From: Selenomonadales bacterium OttesenSCG-928-I06
GTDB taxonomy: Bacteria > Bacillota > Negativicutes > Sporomusales > Sporomusaceae
DNA: 41,435 nt
Assembly (NCBI GenBank): GCA_030266395.1
Contig: JAJDHX010000008.1
Location: forward strand, 1-41,435
Reading direction: 5' to 3'
Within the stretch, counting starts at the first letter, position 1. Each line of letters starts with the position of its first letter. The position numbers and the translations under genes are program-made. The notes under the pieces were generated by a model, which did no database searches, was not told where the DNA came from, and saw only the letters and a program-made list of their open reading frames with translations. This document shows positions 32,880 through 41,134 of the stretch, piece by piece.

Positions 32880-34613
32880 ATGAGCAAGCAAGATTTAATT
32901 ATTATTGGTGGTGGATTAGCTGGGTTAATGGCTGCACTTAAAGCTATTGAAAGTGGTGCTAATGTAAAAATATTTTCCCTGGTTGCTCCAAAAAGATCTC
33001 ATTCAGCGTGTGCTCAAGGTGGGATAAACGGTGCTATTAATACTTTAGGTCAAGGAGATAGTCCTCAATACCATTTTGAAGAAACAGTTTATGGTGGCGA
33101 CTTTTTAGCTAATCAAACAATTGTTAAGAATTTTTGTGATGCTGCGCCAGGTATCATTAATCTGCTTGATAGAATGGGCGTAACATTTAACCGTACTCCA
33201 GAAGGTCTTATTGATTTGCGTCGTGGCGGAGGCACTAAATTCAATAGAGTAGCTTTTGCCGGAGGCACTACTGGACAACAAATGTTATATGCTTTAGATG
33301 AACAAATAAGAAAATATGAGACTCTAGGAAAGGCAGAAGTCCTTTTCCCATGGGATTTTATCTCTGCTGTAATTGACGATGATGGAGTTTGTCGTGGAGT
33401 TGTATGTCAAAACTTAGTTACTATGGAAATAGAATCTTTCTCTGCTGATGCAGTTATAATTGCTACAGGCGGACTCGGATATTTATTTGGTAAAAGTACA
33501 AATGGTACTGCTTGTAATGGCAGTGCGGTAAGCAGTTTGTATCAACAAGGACTTACATATGCTAATGGTGAGTTTATTCAGATACATCCAACTTCAATTC
33601 CGGGTGATGATAAAAACAGACTAATGTCAGAAACATGCCGCGGAGAAGGCGGCAGAATTTGGGTATATAAAGATGGTCAACCATGGTATTTCTTAGAAGA
33701 ATGGTATCCAGCCTATGGAAACCTTGTTCCAAGAGATATCGCTACCAGAGAAATATTCAAAGTCTGTGTTGATATGAAACTTGGCATTGACGGAGAAAAT
33801 AAAGTTTATTTGGATTTATCTCACATTGATCCTGATTATCTACAAAGACGTTTAGGCGGGATTTTAGAGATGTATGAAATATTTGTAGGAGAAGACCCTA
33901 AGAAAGTTCCTATGCAAATATTCCCAACAGTGCATTTTTCCATGGGTGGATTATGGGTTGATGATGATCAAATGACAAAAGTTCCTGGCATTTTTGCTGC
34001 CGGAGAATGTGATTATCAATACCATGGAGCTAACCGTCTTGGAGGAAATGCTATGCCAGCTTGTATGCATGCTGGTAATGTTGCTGGTAAAGCAGCTATA
34101 TCCTACATCAAAGGACTTTCCAAGAATCACAATGATATCAGCGATAGTGTTTTCCAACGCGAAAAAAATCGTATCATAGAACAAAACAAAACCATTATGT
34201 CCTTAAGCGGCGAAGAAAATCCTTATCAGTTGCATAGAGAGTTAGGCGAATTAATGACTAATAATGCAACAGTTGTCAGATATAATGATCGTCTTCAACA
34301 AACAGATGATAAGATTCTTGAGTTTATGGAGAGATATAAAAAGATTGGAATAAGCGATCGTTCCAGTTGGACTAACCAAGTAGTTCCATTTACCAGATAT
34401 TTGTGGAATATGTTGGAGCTTTCAAGAGTAATTGTACAGGGAGCTTTGGCACGTAACGAAAGTCGCGGAGCTCATTATAAGCCTGATTTCCCTGAACGCG
34501 ATGATGAAAACTGGCTAAAAACTACGCTTGCTAAACATACTCCTGACGGACCACAATTAAGTTACGAAGAAGTTGATACCAGCCTAATGAAACCTCGTCA
34601 AAGAGTTTATTAA
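32880..34613 (+). CDS. SdhA/FrdA-like flavoprotein without SdhB or SdhC
   Basis: A 577-residue FAD protein that looks like the Bacillus-type succinate dehydrogenase A subunit. It has the GGGLAGLMAAL dinucleotide loop, RSHSACAQGGINGA with the His used for covalent FAD, IQIHPTSIPGDD and ETCRGEGGR. LVPRDIATRE, TVHFSMGGLWVD and HGANRLGG follow. The substrate-binding His/Arg set is therefore present. After the last Arg the usual 'ANSLLSAIYGG' is replaced by GNAMPACMHAG, next to the flavin and substrate. No iron-sulfur or membrane subunit gene is near. It could oxidise or reduce a succinate- or fumarate-like compound with another redox partner. AGGAGGT before ATG 32880. Controlled by box 4. Confidence 0.85.
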   Translation: MSKQDLIIIGGGLAGLMAALKAIESGANVKIFSLVAPKRSHSACAQGGINGAINTLGQGDSPQYHFEETVYGGDFLANQTIVKNFCDAAPGIINLLDRMGVTFNRTPEGLIDLRRGGGTKFNRVAFAGGTTGQQMLYALDEQIRKYETLGKAEVLFPWDFISAVIDDDGVCRGVVCQNLVTMEIESFSADAVIIATGGLGYLFGKSTNGTACNGSAVSSLYQQGLTYANGEFIQIHPTSIPGDDKNRLMSETCRGEGGRIWVYKDGQPWYFLEEWYPAYGNLVPRDIATREIFKVCVDMKLGIDGENKVYLDLSHIDPDYLQRRLGGILEMYEIFVGEDPKKVPMQIFPTVHFSMGGLWVDDDQMTKVPGIFAAGECDYQYHGANRLGGNAMPACMHAGNVAGKAAISYIKGLSKNHNDISDSVFQREKNRIIEQNKTIMSLSGEENPYQLHRELGELMTNNATVVRYNDRLQQTDDKILEFMERYKKIGISDRSSWTNQVVPFTRYLWNMLELSRVIVQGALARNESRGAHYKPDFPERDDENWLKTTLAKHTPDGPQLSYEEVDTSLMKPRQRVY

Positions 34614-34818
34614 AATACAAATTACAACTTTATTATAAACTTCTCAGGATTACTAAAGTGTTGTTACAAATGTTTTTGCTAATCGAGTTGAAAGGGGGAA
34701 ACAGGCAAACAGAAAAACGAGGGGAATCCAAACTAGTTGAATTTCTTTGGGAGAAAAATTTTAAAAGCTATATTGTATATTAAAAAATAATTAAAAAACA
34801 TTAAAAGGAGAGGTTAGA

Positions 34819-35817
34819 ATGAAACAATACGAAAAAGGTATGGTCGGAAGAACTATTACTTATGAAAGAGCGCGTGAATTAAATGTGCAAGATTATTTTT
34901 ATCAAATGTTAAAAGATAATCCAAAATTAGCTGCTCTTTATCCGGGCATTGAAGATAATATTATGGAAGGCGCTATTGATCATCATATCCACGCTTATCC
35001 TGATTTTGTTTTCCGTTCTCAAGATATGATCGAAGTTAGTATTGATGCTGCTAATGCTGGCATGAGAGCTGTAGGATTTAAAGATCACTGGAATCATACA
35101 GGCGGTTGTGCTTTCCTTACTCAACGTTATATTGACGACATGGTAAAAAGAGGCGAATTAGCAAGAGGTATAGAAGTTTACGGCGGTATTGGTCTAAACT
35201 TAGGCATGAATCCACAAGCTGTACACGAAGGTTTAAAATATCCTAATACTAAAATGCTTTACTTCCCTACTTTCAACTCTGGCGGATATATGCGCAGCAG
35301 CGGACAAGAAGCAAACAAAAATACAATTTGGTTATGTGATGATAATAATGAAGTTTTACCAAACGTTAAAGAAATCATCGACATGGCTACTGAGAAAAAA
35401 GTTGGTATAGCTTTTGGTCATACTGATTTTATAGAATTAGTTCCTCTTTGCGAATATGCGAAAAAAGTTGGTGCTAGAGTAATTCTTGACCATCCACTAA
35501 TCGAAGTTAACAAACTTACTATAGATGAAATGAAAGTTCTTGCTGACTTAGGCGCTTATGTTGGAACATATTGCCAACCTATGATCCCAAGTTTATATCA
35601 ACCATTACAAGATCCAATGGAAACTATCCAAGCAATTAAAGCTATTGGTCCTGAGCGTTGTATTATTGCAAGTGACTTTGGTCAAGTTCTTCACGTGTTA
35701 GGCATTGAAGGCGTTAGAATTTTCGTAAGAGCATTACTTGGTCTTGGAATTGAAGAAGAAGATATTAGAACTATGATTAAAGGTAACGTAGAAAAATTAT
35801 TATGGCTTGACGAATAA
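34819..35817 (+). CDS. DUF6282-type amidohydrolase-superfamily protein
   Basis: A 332-residue TIM-barrel hydrolase-like protein. Candidate metal ligands are DHHIH (about residues 55-59), FKDHWNH, AFGHTD, ILDHPLIE and IASDFGQVLH, in the order seen in amidohydrolases. The likeness to DUF6282 is recalled, not searched. The reaction could be hydrolysis of a lactone, amide or cyclic intermediate. SD AGGAGAGG before ATG 34819. It lies 205 bases after the flavoprotein gene on the same strand and is probably part of the box-4 transcription unit. Confidence 0.72.
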   Translation: MKQYEKGMVGRTITYERARELNVQDYFYQMLKDNPKLAALYPGIEDNIMEGAIDHHIHAYPDFVFRSQDMIEVSIDAANAGMRAVGFKDHWNHTGGCAFLTQRYIDDMVKRGELARGIEVYGGIGLNLGMNPQAVHEGLKYPNTKMLYFPTFNSGGYMRSSGQEANKNTIWLCDDNNEVLPNVKEIIDMATEKKVGIAFGHTDFIELVPLCEYAKKVGARVILDHPLIEVNKLTIDEMKVLADLGAYVGTYCQPMIPSLYQPLQDPMETIQAIKAIGPERCIIASDFGQVLHVLGIEGVRIFVRALLGLGIEEEDIRTMIKGNVEKLLWLDE

Positions 35818-35831
35818 TAATCAGTTGGGTT

Positions 35832-35862
35832 TTAGAGCAGGGTTCAAAAAGCCCTGCTCTAA
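35832..35862 (+). other. Stem-loop without T-tract after the hydrolase gene
   Basis: TTAGAGCAGGG - TTCAAAAAG - CCCTGCTCTAA is an 11-bp perfect stem, not followed by T residues. A second hairpin (CCTCATTTC/GGAATGAGG) is at 35999-36023. They may protect or partly terminate the mRNA. Nothing else is seen in 35818-36138 apart from AGGAGG before the thiolase. Confidence 0.55.
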
Positions 35863-36138
35863 GATACTAAAAGAAATTAAGCACTGATTTTGTTATTAAT
35901 TTATGTTTTACCTTTGAAAGAAATTAGAAAATTCTAACAATTTTATCACGTACTGGAAAAATATTTGAAAAAATATCCTGAGAAAAATCTATCGTTATCC
36001 TCATTTCTTATTTAGGAATGAGGACATTTGAGTAATAGATTATGCTGAATTGTAAGATTAGTCAGATAATTTAAGGTTGTTTTAATAATATGATTTAGAT
36101 AATATTTTAAAATCAAATTTTTTAGGAGGTTACTTAGA

Positions 36139-37341
36139 ATGCTAAAAGAAGCTTATATTATTGACGGCGCTCGTTCGCCTTTTGCTGTATATGGTGGTTC
36201 GTTAAAGGATGTACATCCAACTGACTTGGGAGCATTTGTACTTAAGGAAGCCATAAGAAAAGCTGGGGTTGCACCTGAAAATGTAACCGGAACAATCATC
36301 GGAAATGCGCTTGCTTATGATACACAAGCATGTATGGTTCATCGCCATGTTGCTCGTAAAGCAGGCTTACCAATAGAAACATCAGGTATGCATGTAAATA
36401 CCCTTTGTGGAACAGGTTATCAATGTGTAGCTACAGCAGCATATCAAATTCAACTTGGCTTACATGAAATCATGGGCGTTGTTGGCACAGAATGTATGGA
36501 TCGCCTACCATACTATATAGATTCCAAAAAATTACGTCCTTGGGGAGCCGGTGCTGGTAATATCGAAATAATTGACCAATTGTTTAACCCAAAAATCAAT
36601 GTTTTCATGGATGAAACAACTGGTTTAACAATGCCATTAACAGCAGAAAATGTTATTGAAAAATATGGTATTACTCGTGAAGAATGTGATGAATACACAC
36701 TCAGAAGCCATCTTCTTGCTCAAAAAGCTACTGAATCAGGAAGATTTGCACAAGAAATAGTTCCTATTGAAGTCAAAGACAGAAAAGAAACCAGAATGTT
36801 TACAACTGATGAAAATATCCGCAAAGATATTTCCATGGAAAAATTGGCAAAACTAAAACCAGTATTTAGAGCAGACGGCAAAGTTACTGCCGGTAACGCC
36901 AGCGGAATTAACAGCGGTGCTGCAGCTATTATTTTAGCTAGTGGTGAAGCAGTTAAAAAATATGGTTTAAAACCACTTGCTAAATTTGTTGGAAATAAAC
37001 TTATTGGTTGCGAACCTACTCTAATGGGATTAGGTCCTGTTCCTGCAATGAATGGCTTGCTAGAAGAAAAAGGCTTGAAACTCAGTGATATGGATTTAAT
37101 TGAAATTAATGAAGCTTTTGCTGGTCAAGTTTTAGGTTGTGTTAAAGAAATGGGCATTGACATGGATAAATTCAATGTTAACGGCAGTGGTATTGCAATA
37201 GGTCATCCTATCGCTGCAACAGGTGTTAGAATTGTTCTGTCTCTAGCTTATGAAATGAAAAATAGAGATTCAAAATATGGTATGGCTAGTATCTGTATTG
37301 GCGGCGGTCAAGGATCTGCTATACTCTTTGAAAGACCTTAA
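36139..37341 (+). CDS. Thiolase (acyl-CoA acetyltransferase)
   Basis: A 400-residue thiolase. The nucleophile Cys sits in VNTLCGTGYQ (about residue 90), where most acetyl-CoA acetyltransferases have VNKVCGSG. IEINEAFAGQVL, NGSGIAIGHPIAATGVR (catalytic His) and the C-terminal CIGGGQGSAILFE (second Cys) are all present. It either cleaves a 3-oxoacyl-CoA to acetyl-CoA plus a shorter acyl-CoA or runs the reverse. AGGAGG before ATG 36139. It is in the same direction as the flavoprotein, hydrolase, CoA-transferase and dehydrogenase genes. Confidence 0.92.
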   Translation: MLKEAYIIDGARSPFAVYGGSLKDVHPTDLGAFVLKEAIRKAGVAPENVTGTIIGNALAYDTQACMVHRHVARKAGLPIETSGMHVNTLCGTGYQCVATAAYQIQLGLHEIMGVVGTECMDRLPYYIDSKKLRPWGAGAGNIEIIDQLFNPKINVFMDETTGLTMPLTAENVIEKYGITREECDEYTLRSHLLAQKATESGRFAQEIVPIEVKDRKETRMFTTDENIRKDISMEKLAKLKPVFRADGKVTAGNASGINSGAAAIILASGEAVKKYGLKPLAKFVGNKLIGCEPTLMGLGPVPAMNGLLEEKGLKLSDMDLIEINEAFAGQVLGCVKEMGIDMDKFNVNGSGIAIGHPIAATGVRIVLSLAYEMKNRDSKYGMASICIGGGQGSAILFERP

Positions 37342-37346
37342 TATTA

Positions 37347-37397
37347 TAGTTTAATATAGTTCAGTACAAGTAAAGTATATTAAACTATACTTTACTT
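37347..37397 (+). promoter_or_regulatory. Two mutually exclusive stem-loops between thiolase and CoA-transferase
   Basis: TAGTTTAATATA (37347-37358) can pair with TATATTAAACTA (37376-37387). The latter overlaps both arms of a second perfect stem, AAGTAAAGTATA (37368-37379)/TATACTTTACTT (37386-37397). The overlap resembles an RNA switch, although no T-tract follows. The rest of 37342-37667 shows no gene; GGAGGG precedes the next start. Confidence 0.4.
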
Positions 37398-37667
37398 TCT
37401 GACTATTCATACTATTGATAAACCAGATTTATCCCTAGCCCAAAAGGAATTTTACAATATAACGCGATGGATGATTTGTTATTTGTATTCTGCAACAAAG
37501 ATAGCTAATATGTTTATGATTTAAATTTTATGAGTAAACTCATATGATTAAAAGTTCCCACCGCTTTAATCGTATCAGCATGAGAGATAGTTAAAACAGC
37601 TGAAGCGAGGAACATAACAACTCAATTCCTTAGTGTTTTTTAAGTTTTAAAAATTAGGAGGGTTATT

Positions 37668-39245
37668 ATGAAAAACAAAATAATGACGGCACGGGAAGCC
37701 ATTGACATGGTAAAAGATGGTGATACTGTAGGAATTACAGGAGCAGGCATGCGTGGAAATCCAGAATATCTTACACAAACATTAGCTGACAAATATATTG
37801 AGACACAATCACCCAAAAATTTAACGTTATTTTCCTGTATTGGACATGGAGATTTTGCTAAAAAAGGAGATTCCAGGCTGGCAATTCCTGGTCTTTTAAA
37901 AAGAGCTATAGGAACACATCCGGATACTTCTATATATTTGCGGGCAATGATAGAGAATGATGAGATAGAAGCATACACCTATCCACAAGGAGTTACAGTT
38001 CATCTTTTAAGCGCAATTGCAACTAAGCAATTAGGTGTAACAAGCAAGATTGGTCTTGGAACTTACCTTGACCCTAGACAAAAAGGTGCAAAAGCAAACC
38101 CTTCAACTGTAAAAAATGGTGAAGATTTAATAGAACTGCTTAACTTCAATAATGAAGAGTGGCTTTTGTATAAAACTTTTCCAATTAATGTAGCCTTTAT
38201 CCGTGGCACAACTGCTGACGAAAGCGGAAACATAACAATTGAAGAAGAAGCAAATAAATTGGAGTTTTTTGAGCTGGCAGCTGCAGCTAGAGCTTGCGGC
38301 GGAAAAGTAATTGCCCAGGTTAAGAGAATTGTTCAAAACGGTACCCTACACCCTGCCAGAGTTTATATACCTGGTGTTATGGTTGACGCAGTTGTAGTAT
38401 GTGAAGATACAGATGCTTATCATATGCAAAACGACGGCACAAAATTTGATATCGCTTTCTGCGGAGATATCAGGGTTCCTATTAAAAAACATCAAGTTAA
38501 AAAAGATAAGCTTAATTATGAAGACATCCTTCTCAGAAGAGCCGCTATGGAACTTAAACCTGGGGATATAGTTAACCTTGGTTGGGGACTTCCTGCCGGA
38601 ATTGGCGACGTAGCTGAAGAAGAAGGCATTTTTGATTCACTGTGTCTGACCCTTGAGATTGGCGTTTTCGGCGGTATACCTGGTAAATATCCATACTTTG
38701 GCTTGGTTTACAACAGTGAGGCTATTGTTCCTATGTTAAATATGTTCCAATTCTATCATGGCGGCGGGCTTGATGCAGCATATTTAGGAGCTGCCCAAAT
38801 TGATAGCACAGGAAACACAAATGCAAGTAAATTTGGTACCCGTGTTTGCGGTCCTGGAGGATATGTTGATATTACAACATCAACTCCAAAAGTAGTAATA
38901 TGCATGGCATTTACTAGCAAAGGTCTGGAAGCAGATATTTCAGATGGCAAAATTACAATAACTAATGAAGGCGCTATTAAGAAATTTGTCAATACGCTGG
39001 ATGAAATTACTTTCAATCCTGCTTATGGTGGCAAAAATGATAAAGAAGTCGTTTATGTAACAGAACGCTGTGTTTTCAGATTAATAGACGGCAAACTTAC
39101 TCTAACTGAAATAGCACCTGGTATTGATTTACAAAAAGATATTTTAGCAAATATGGAATTTGAACCTGTAATCAGTGCAGATTTAAAATTAATGGATGAA
39201 AGAATCTTTTATCCAAAACCAATGAAATGTTTTGATATTGATTGA
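37668..39245 (+). CDS. Family I acyl-CoA:carboxylate CoA-transferase
   Basis: A 525-residue fused alpha-beta CoA-transferase of the propionate/acetate CoA-transferase (Pct/YdiF) type. The N-terminal half has VGITGAGMRGNPEYL and FIRGTTADESGNIT. The C-terminal half has the catalytic-Glu loop LTLEIGVFGGIPG, then YNSEAIV, FYHGGGLDAAYLGAAQID and GNTNASKFG. It moves CoA between acyl-CoA and a free carboxylate, activating the pathway substrate without ATP. GGAGGG before ATG 37668. Substrate not determinable. Confidence 0.9.
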   Translation: MKNKIMTAREAIDMVKDGDTVGITGAGMRGNPEYLTQTLADKYIETQSPKNLTLFSCIGHGDFAKKGDSRLAIPGLLKRAIGTHPDTSIYLRAMIENDEIEAYTYPQGVTVHLLSAIATKQLGVTSKIGLGTYLDPRQKGAKANPSTVKNGEDLIELLNFNNEEWLLYKTFPINVAFIRGTTADESGNITIEEEANKLEFFELAAAARACGGKVIAQVKRIVQNGTLHPARVYIPGVMVDAVVVCEDTDAYHMQNDGTKFDIAFCGDIRVPIKKHQVKKDKLNYEDILLRRAAMELKPGDIVNLGWGLPAGIGDVAEEEGIFDSLCLTLEIGVFGGIPGKYPYFGLVYNSEAIVPMLNMFQFYHGGGLDAAYLGAAQIDSTGNTNASKFGTRVCGPGGYVDITTSTPKVVICMAFTSKGLEADISDGKITITNEGAIKKFVNTLDEITFNPAYGGKNDKEVVYVTERCVFRLIDGKLTLTEIAPGIDLQKDILANMEFEPVISADLKLMDERIFYPKPMKCFDID

Positions 39246-39268
39246 TTTGTTTAGTTGATTAATAATTT

Positions 39269-39297
39269 CCTAAGGAGATTAAATTAATCTCCTTAGG
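39269..39297 (+). other. Perfect stem-loop between CoA-transferase and acyl-CoA dehydrogenase
   Basis: CCTAAGGAGATT - AAATT - AATCTCCTTAGG is a 12-bp perfect stem without a T-tract. Probably an mRNA processing or stability element, or a protein site. Confidence 0.55.
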
Positions 39298-39367
39298 AAC
39301 TATCTCCTCGAAACTAAAAAAATGAAATTATTTTATTGTAAATATAAAAGTAACAGGGGGACTGACA

Positions 39368-40516
39368 ATGTATAAATTTAACGAAGAAGAACAAATGATT
39401 TTAAGTATGGTTGATGACCTCTGTAAAGACGTAATTGCTCCGCGAGCTCCAGAAATAGATAAATCAGGTGAATTTCCTTGGGATGTTTTCAAGATATTAG
39501 CAGAACAAGGTATTTATCAATTATGTTTTGAAGAAAAATACGGTGGAGCGGGTGTTGGTTTACACTGCTGGCTAAAAATGATGGAAAAAATAGCTGCTGC
39601 TTCCTGTGCAGTTTCTATGCTTGTAGGTAATACATCCTTAGGATCAGCACCAGTTGTCCTTGCAGGTTCTGAAGAACAAAAGATGAAAGTTATTCCTGAA
39701 CTGGCAACAGGCGAAGCACTTATTGCCTTTGCTTTAACTGAACCTAATGCCGGATCAGATGTTAATGGCATTGCTACCACAGCAGTTAAAAAAGGTGATA
39801 AATACGTTATAAACGGAAACAAAATATTTATTACCAGTGGCAGTGTAGCTAAATATTTTTGTATATTTGCTAAGGTTGTTGAAGATGGCGAAAAGAAACT
39901 TTCGTGTTTCTTGGCTGAAAAAGATACTCCTGGACTTATAATTGGACGCGACGAGGAAAAATTGGGTCTACATGGTTCAGCTACAACACAACTGTTTTTT
40001 GAAAACTTGGAATTACCTGAATCAGCGTTATTAGGTAAAGTCGGTGATGGATTCAAAATTGCTTTTCAATCACTGAATAAAGGAAGACTTAATAATGCTA
40101 CTCAAGCGATAGGACTTACCCAAGCAGCTCTGGAAGCAGCATCTGTCTATGCAAAAACAAGAGTGCAATTCGGCAAGCCAATCAGCGAATTCCAAGCAAT
40201 ACAATTTATGATTGCAGATATGGAAATAGGAATTGAAGCAGCAAGACTTATGCTTGATCATTCAGCTACAAAATATATAGAAAATGCCCCAGATTTAATG
40301 AAATATGCTTCCTGCACTAAAGTATTTTGCTCTGACCTTGCAAACAAGGCAACTGCAGATGCTATACAAATATTTGGTGGTTATGGCTATTGTACAGAAT
40401 ATCCTGTGGAAAGATTTTTCAGAGATGCTAAAATCTTCCCTATCTTTGAAGGTTCAAACCAAATTCAAAGAATGATTATAGCAAAAGCTGTACTGAAAGA
40501 ATATGAAGTAGTATAA
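39368..40516 (+). CDS. Acyl-CoA dehydrogenase
   Basis: A 382-residue FAD enzyme of the short-chain acyl-CoA dehydrogenase class. It has FEEKYGGAGVG, FALTEPNAGSDV (flavin and substrate contact), and YVINGNKIFITSGSVA. GRLNNATQAIGLTQAALE, RVQFGKPISEFQAIQFMIADM, QIFGGYGYCTEYPVERFFRDAKI and the catalytic-base region IFEGSNQIQR follow. It oxidises an acyl-CoA to the enoyl-CoA, or reduces in reverse, with electron-transferring flavoprotein as partner; no etf genes are in the window. SD AGGGGG before ATG 39368. Last gene of the plus-strand series. Confidence 0.92.
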   Translation: MYKFNEEEQMILSMVDDLCKDVIAPRAPEIDKSGEFPWDVFKILAEQGIYQLCFEEKYGGAGVGLHCWLKMMEKIAAASCAVSMLVGNTSLGSAPVVLAGSEEQKMKVIPELATGEALIAFALTEPNAGSDVNGIATTAVKKGDKYVINGNKIFITSGSVAKYFCIFAKVVEDGEKKLSCFLAEKDTPGLIIGRDEEKLGLHGSATTQLFFENLELPESALLGKVGDGFKIAFQSLNKGRLNNATQAIGLTQAALEAASVYAKTRVQFGKPISEFQAIQFMIADMEIGIEAARLMLDHSATKYIENAPDLMKYASCTKVFCSDLANKATADAIQIFGGYGYCTEYPVERFFRDAKIFPIFEGSNQIQRMIIAKAVLKEYEVV

Positions 40517-40629
40517 ATTGCAAAAAACCTCCGGTCTTTGCCTACTGGGAAAAGATTGGATAGCAAATCATTACAAATTTATTGAAAATTTTTATTGAAT
40601 TTGTTTGAAAACTTAAAAAATTTTTTCAA

Positions 40630-40673
40630 TTGTTGTCTCAACTACAAAAATCTTTTAAATAAATGATTATACT
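40630..40673 (+). promoter_or_regulatory. Island Crp/Fnr-type box 5 and promoter, no downstream gene
   Basis: TTGTTG-TCTCAA-CTACAA (40630-40647) is followed 38 bases from its start by TATACT (40668-40673). The predicted start is near 40680. Until the terminators at 40904 and 40982 there is no credible ORF. A perfect 11-bp stem (CTAATCTCCAT/ATGGAGATTAG, about 40781-40809) lies in the transcript. The 40517-41134 gap holds this, the tRNA-end repeat and the terminators. Confidence 0.68.
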
Positions 40674-40679
40674 TAAATC

Positions 40680-40945
40680 ATAGAGTTAAATGATTCTTTA
40701 GAAACACTAAAAATTCCACTATCATTATCGAAAGATAAAACCAAATTTAAAGAATAGTTTTAACAAAAACGGCACAGCCTCTAATCTCCATCTTTTTAAT
40801 GGAGATTAGAAAAAAAGGTATTAAGATCATGATTAAAATTAATTATGGTTTTGATATAAATAACATAACTTGACAAACGTAACAATCGCATTATCCTTCT
40901 AAAAGCAAACGACTAGGTTGTAAAAACAACCTGGTCGTTTGCTTG
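40680..40945 (+). ncRNA. Candidate regulon-controlled noncoding RNA
   Basis: Inferred from box 5 with its -10 box and the stem at 40904-40943. The RNA would be about 265 nt, with an 11-bp internal hairpin near its middle. No SD-preceded ORF was found. It may instead be the leader of a gene lost at the island edge. Confidence 0.3.
40904..40943 (+). terminator. Long stem-loop, terminator-like
   Basis: AGCAAACGACTAGGTTGT - AAAA - ACAACCTGGTCGTTTGCT, an 18-bp stem with one G-T pair, followed by TGTTATATT. The T-tract is weak. Confidence 0.6.
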
Positions 40946-40966
40946 TTATATTACTGTCCCCCCTGC

Positions 40967-40981
40967 CCCGCTTATCTCCAC
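40967..40981 (+). repeat. Candidate attR, copy of tRNA-Ala 3' end
   Basis: CCCGCTTATCTCCAC is identical to tRNA-Ala positions 24346-24360 and in the same orientation. It is directly followed by a terminator, as expected if that terminator originally ended the tRNA transcript before insertion. Confidence 0.6.
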
Positions 40982-41026
40982 AAAAAAAGTCAGAACTTGT
41001 GCCCTAAAAACAAGTTCTGGCTTTTT
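40982..41026 (+). terminator. Rho-independent terminator after the tRNA-end repeat
   Basis: AAAAAAAGTCAGAACTTG - loop - CAAGTTCTGGCTTTTT hairpin with T-tract. It probably belonged to the tRNA-Ala gene before island insertion. Confidence 0.85.
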
Positions 41027-41134
41027 ATTATCTTAAAGAACACTTGTCTTTTCATTGCACTAGATATAAGGACACATATAAAAAATTTTTACATAAAATA
41101 AAATAAAGTTTAGTCACTTATATTGAGGTGAGCT

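Noticed and set aside
32880-34613. Ordinary succinate dehydrogenase operon
   Set aside because: No sdhB or sdhC is adjacent, and the loop after the last conserved Arg differs.
40781-40809. Hairpin CTAATCTCCAT/ATGGAGATTAG as a terminator
   Set aside because: The stem is perfect, but it is followed by A residues, not T, on the plus strand and has no T-tract on the minus strand.
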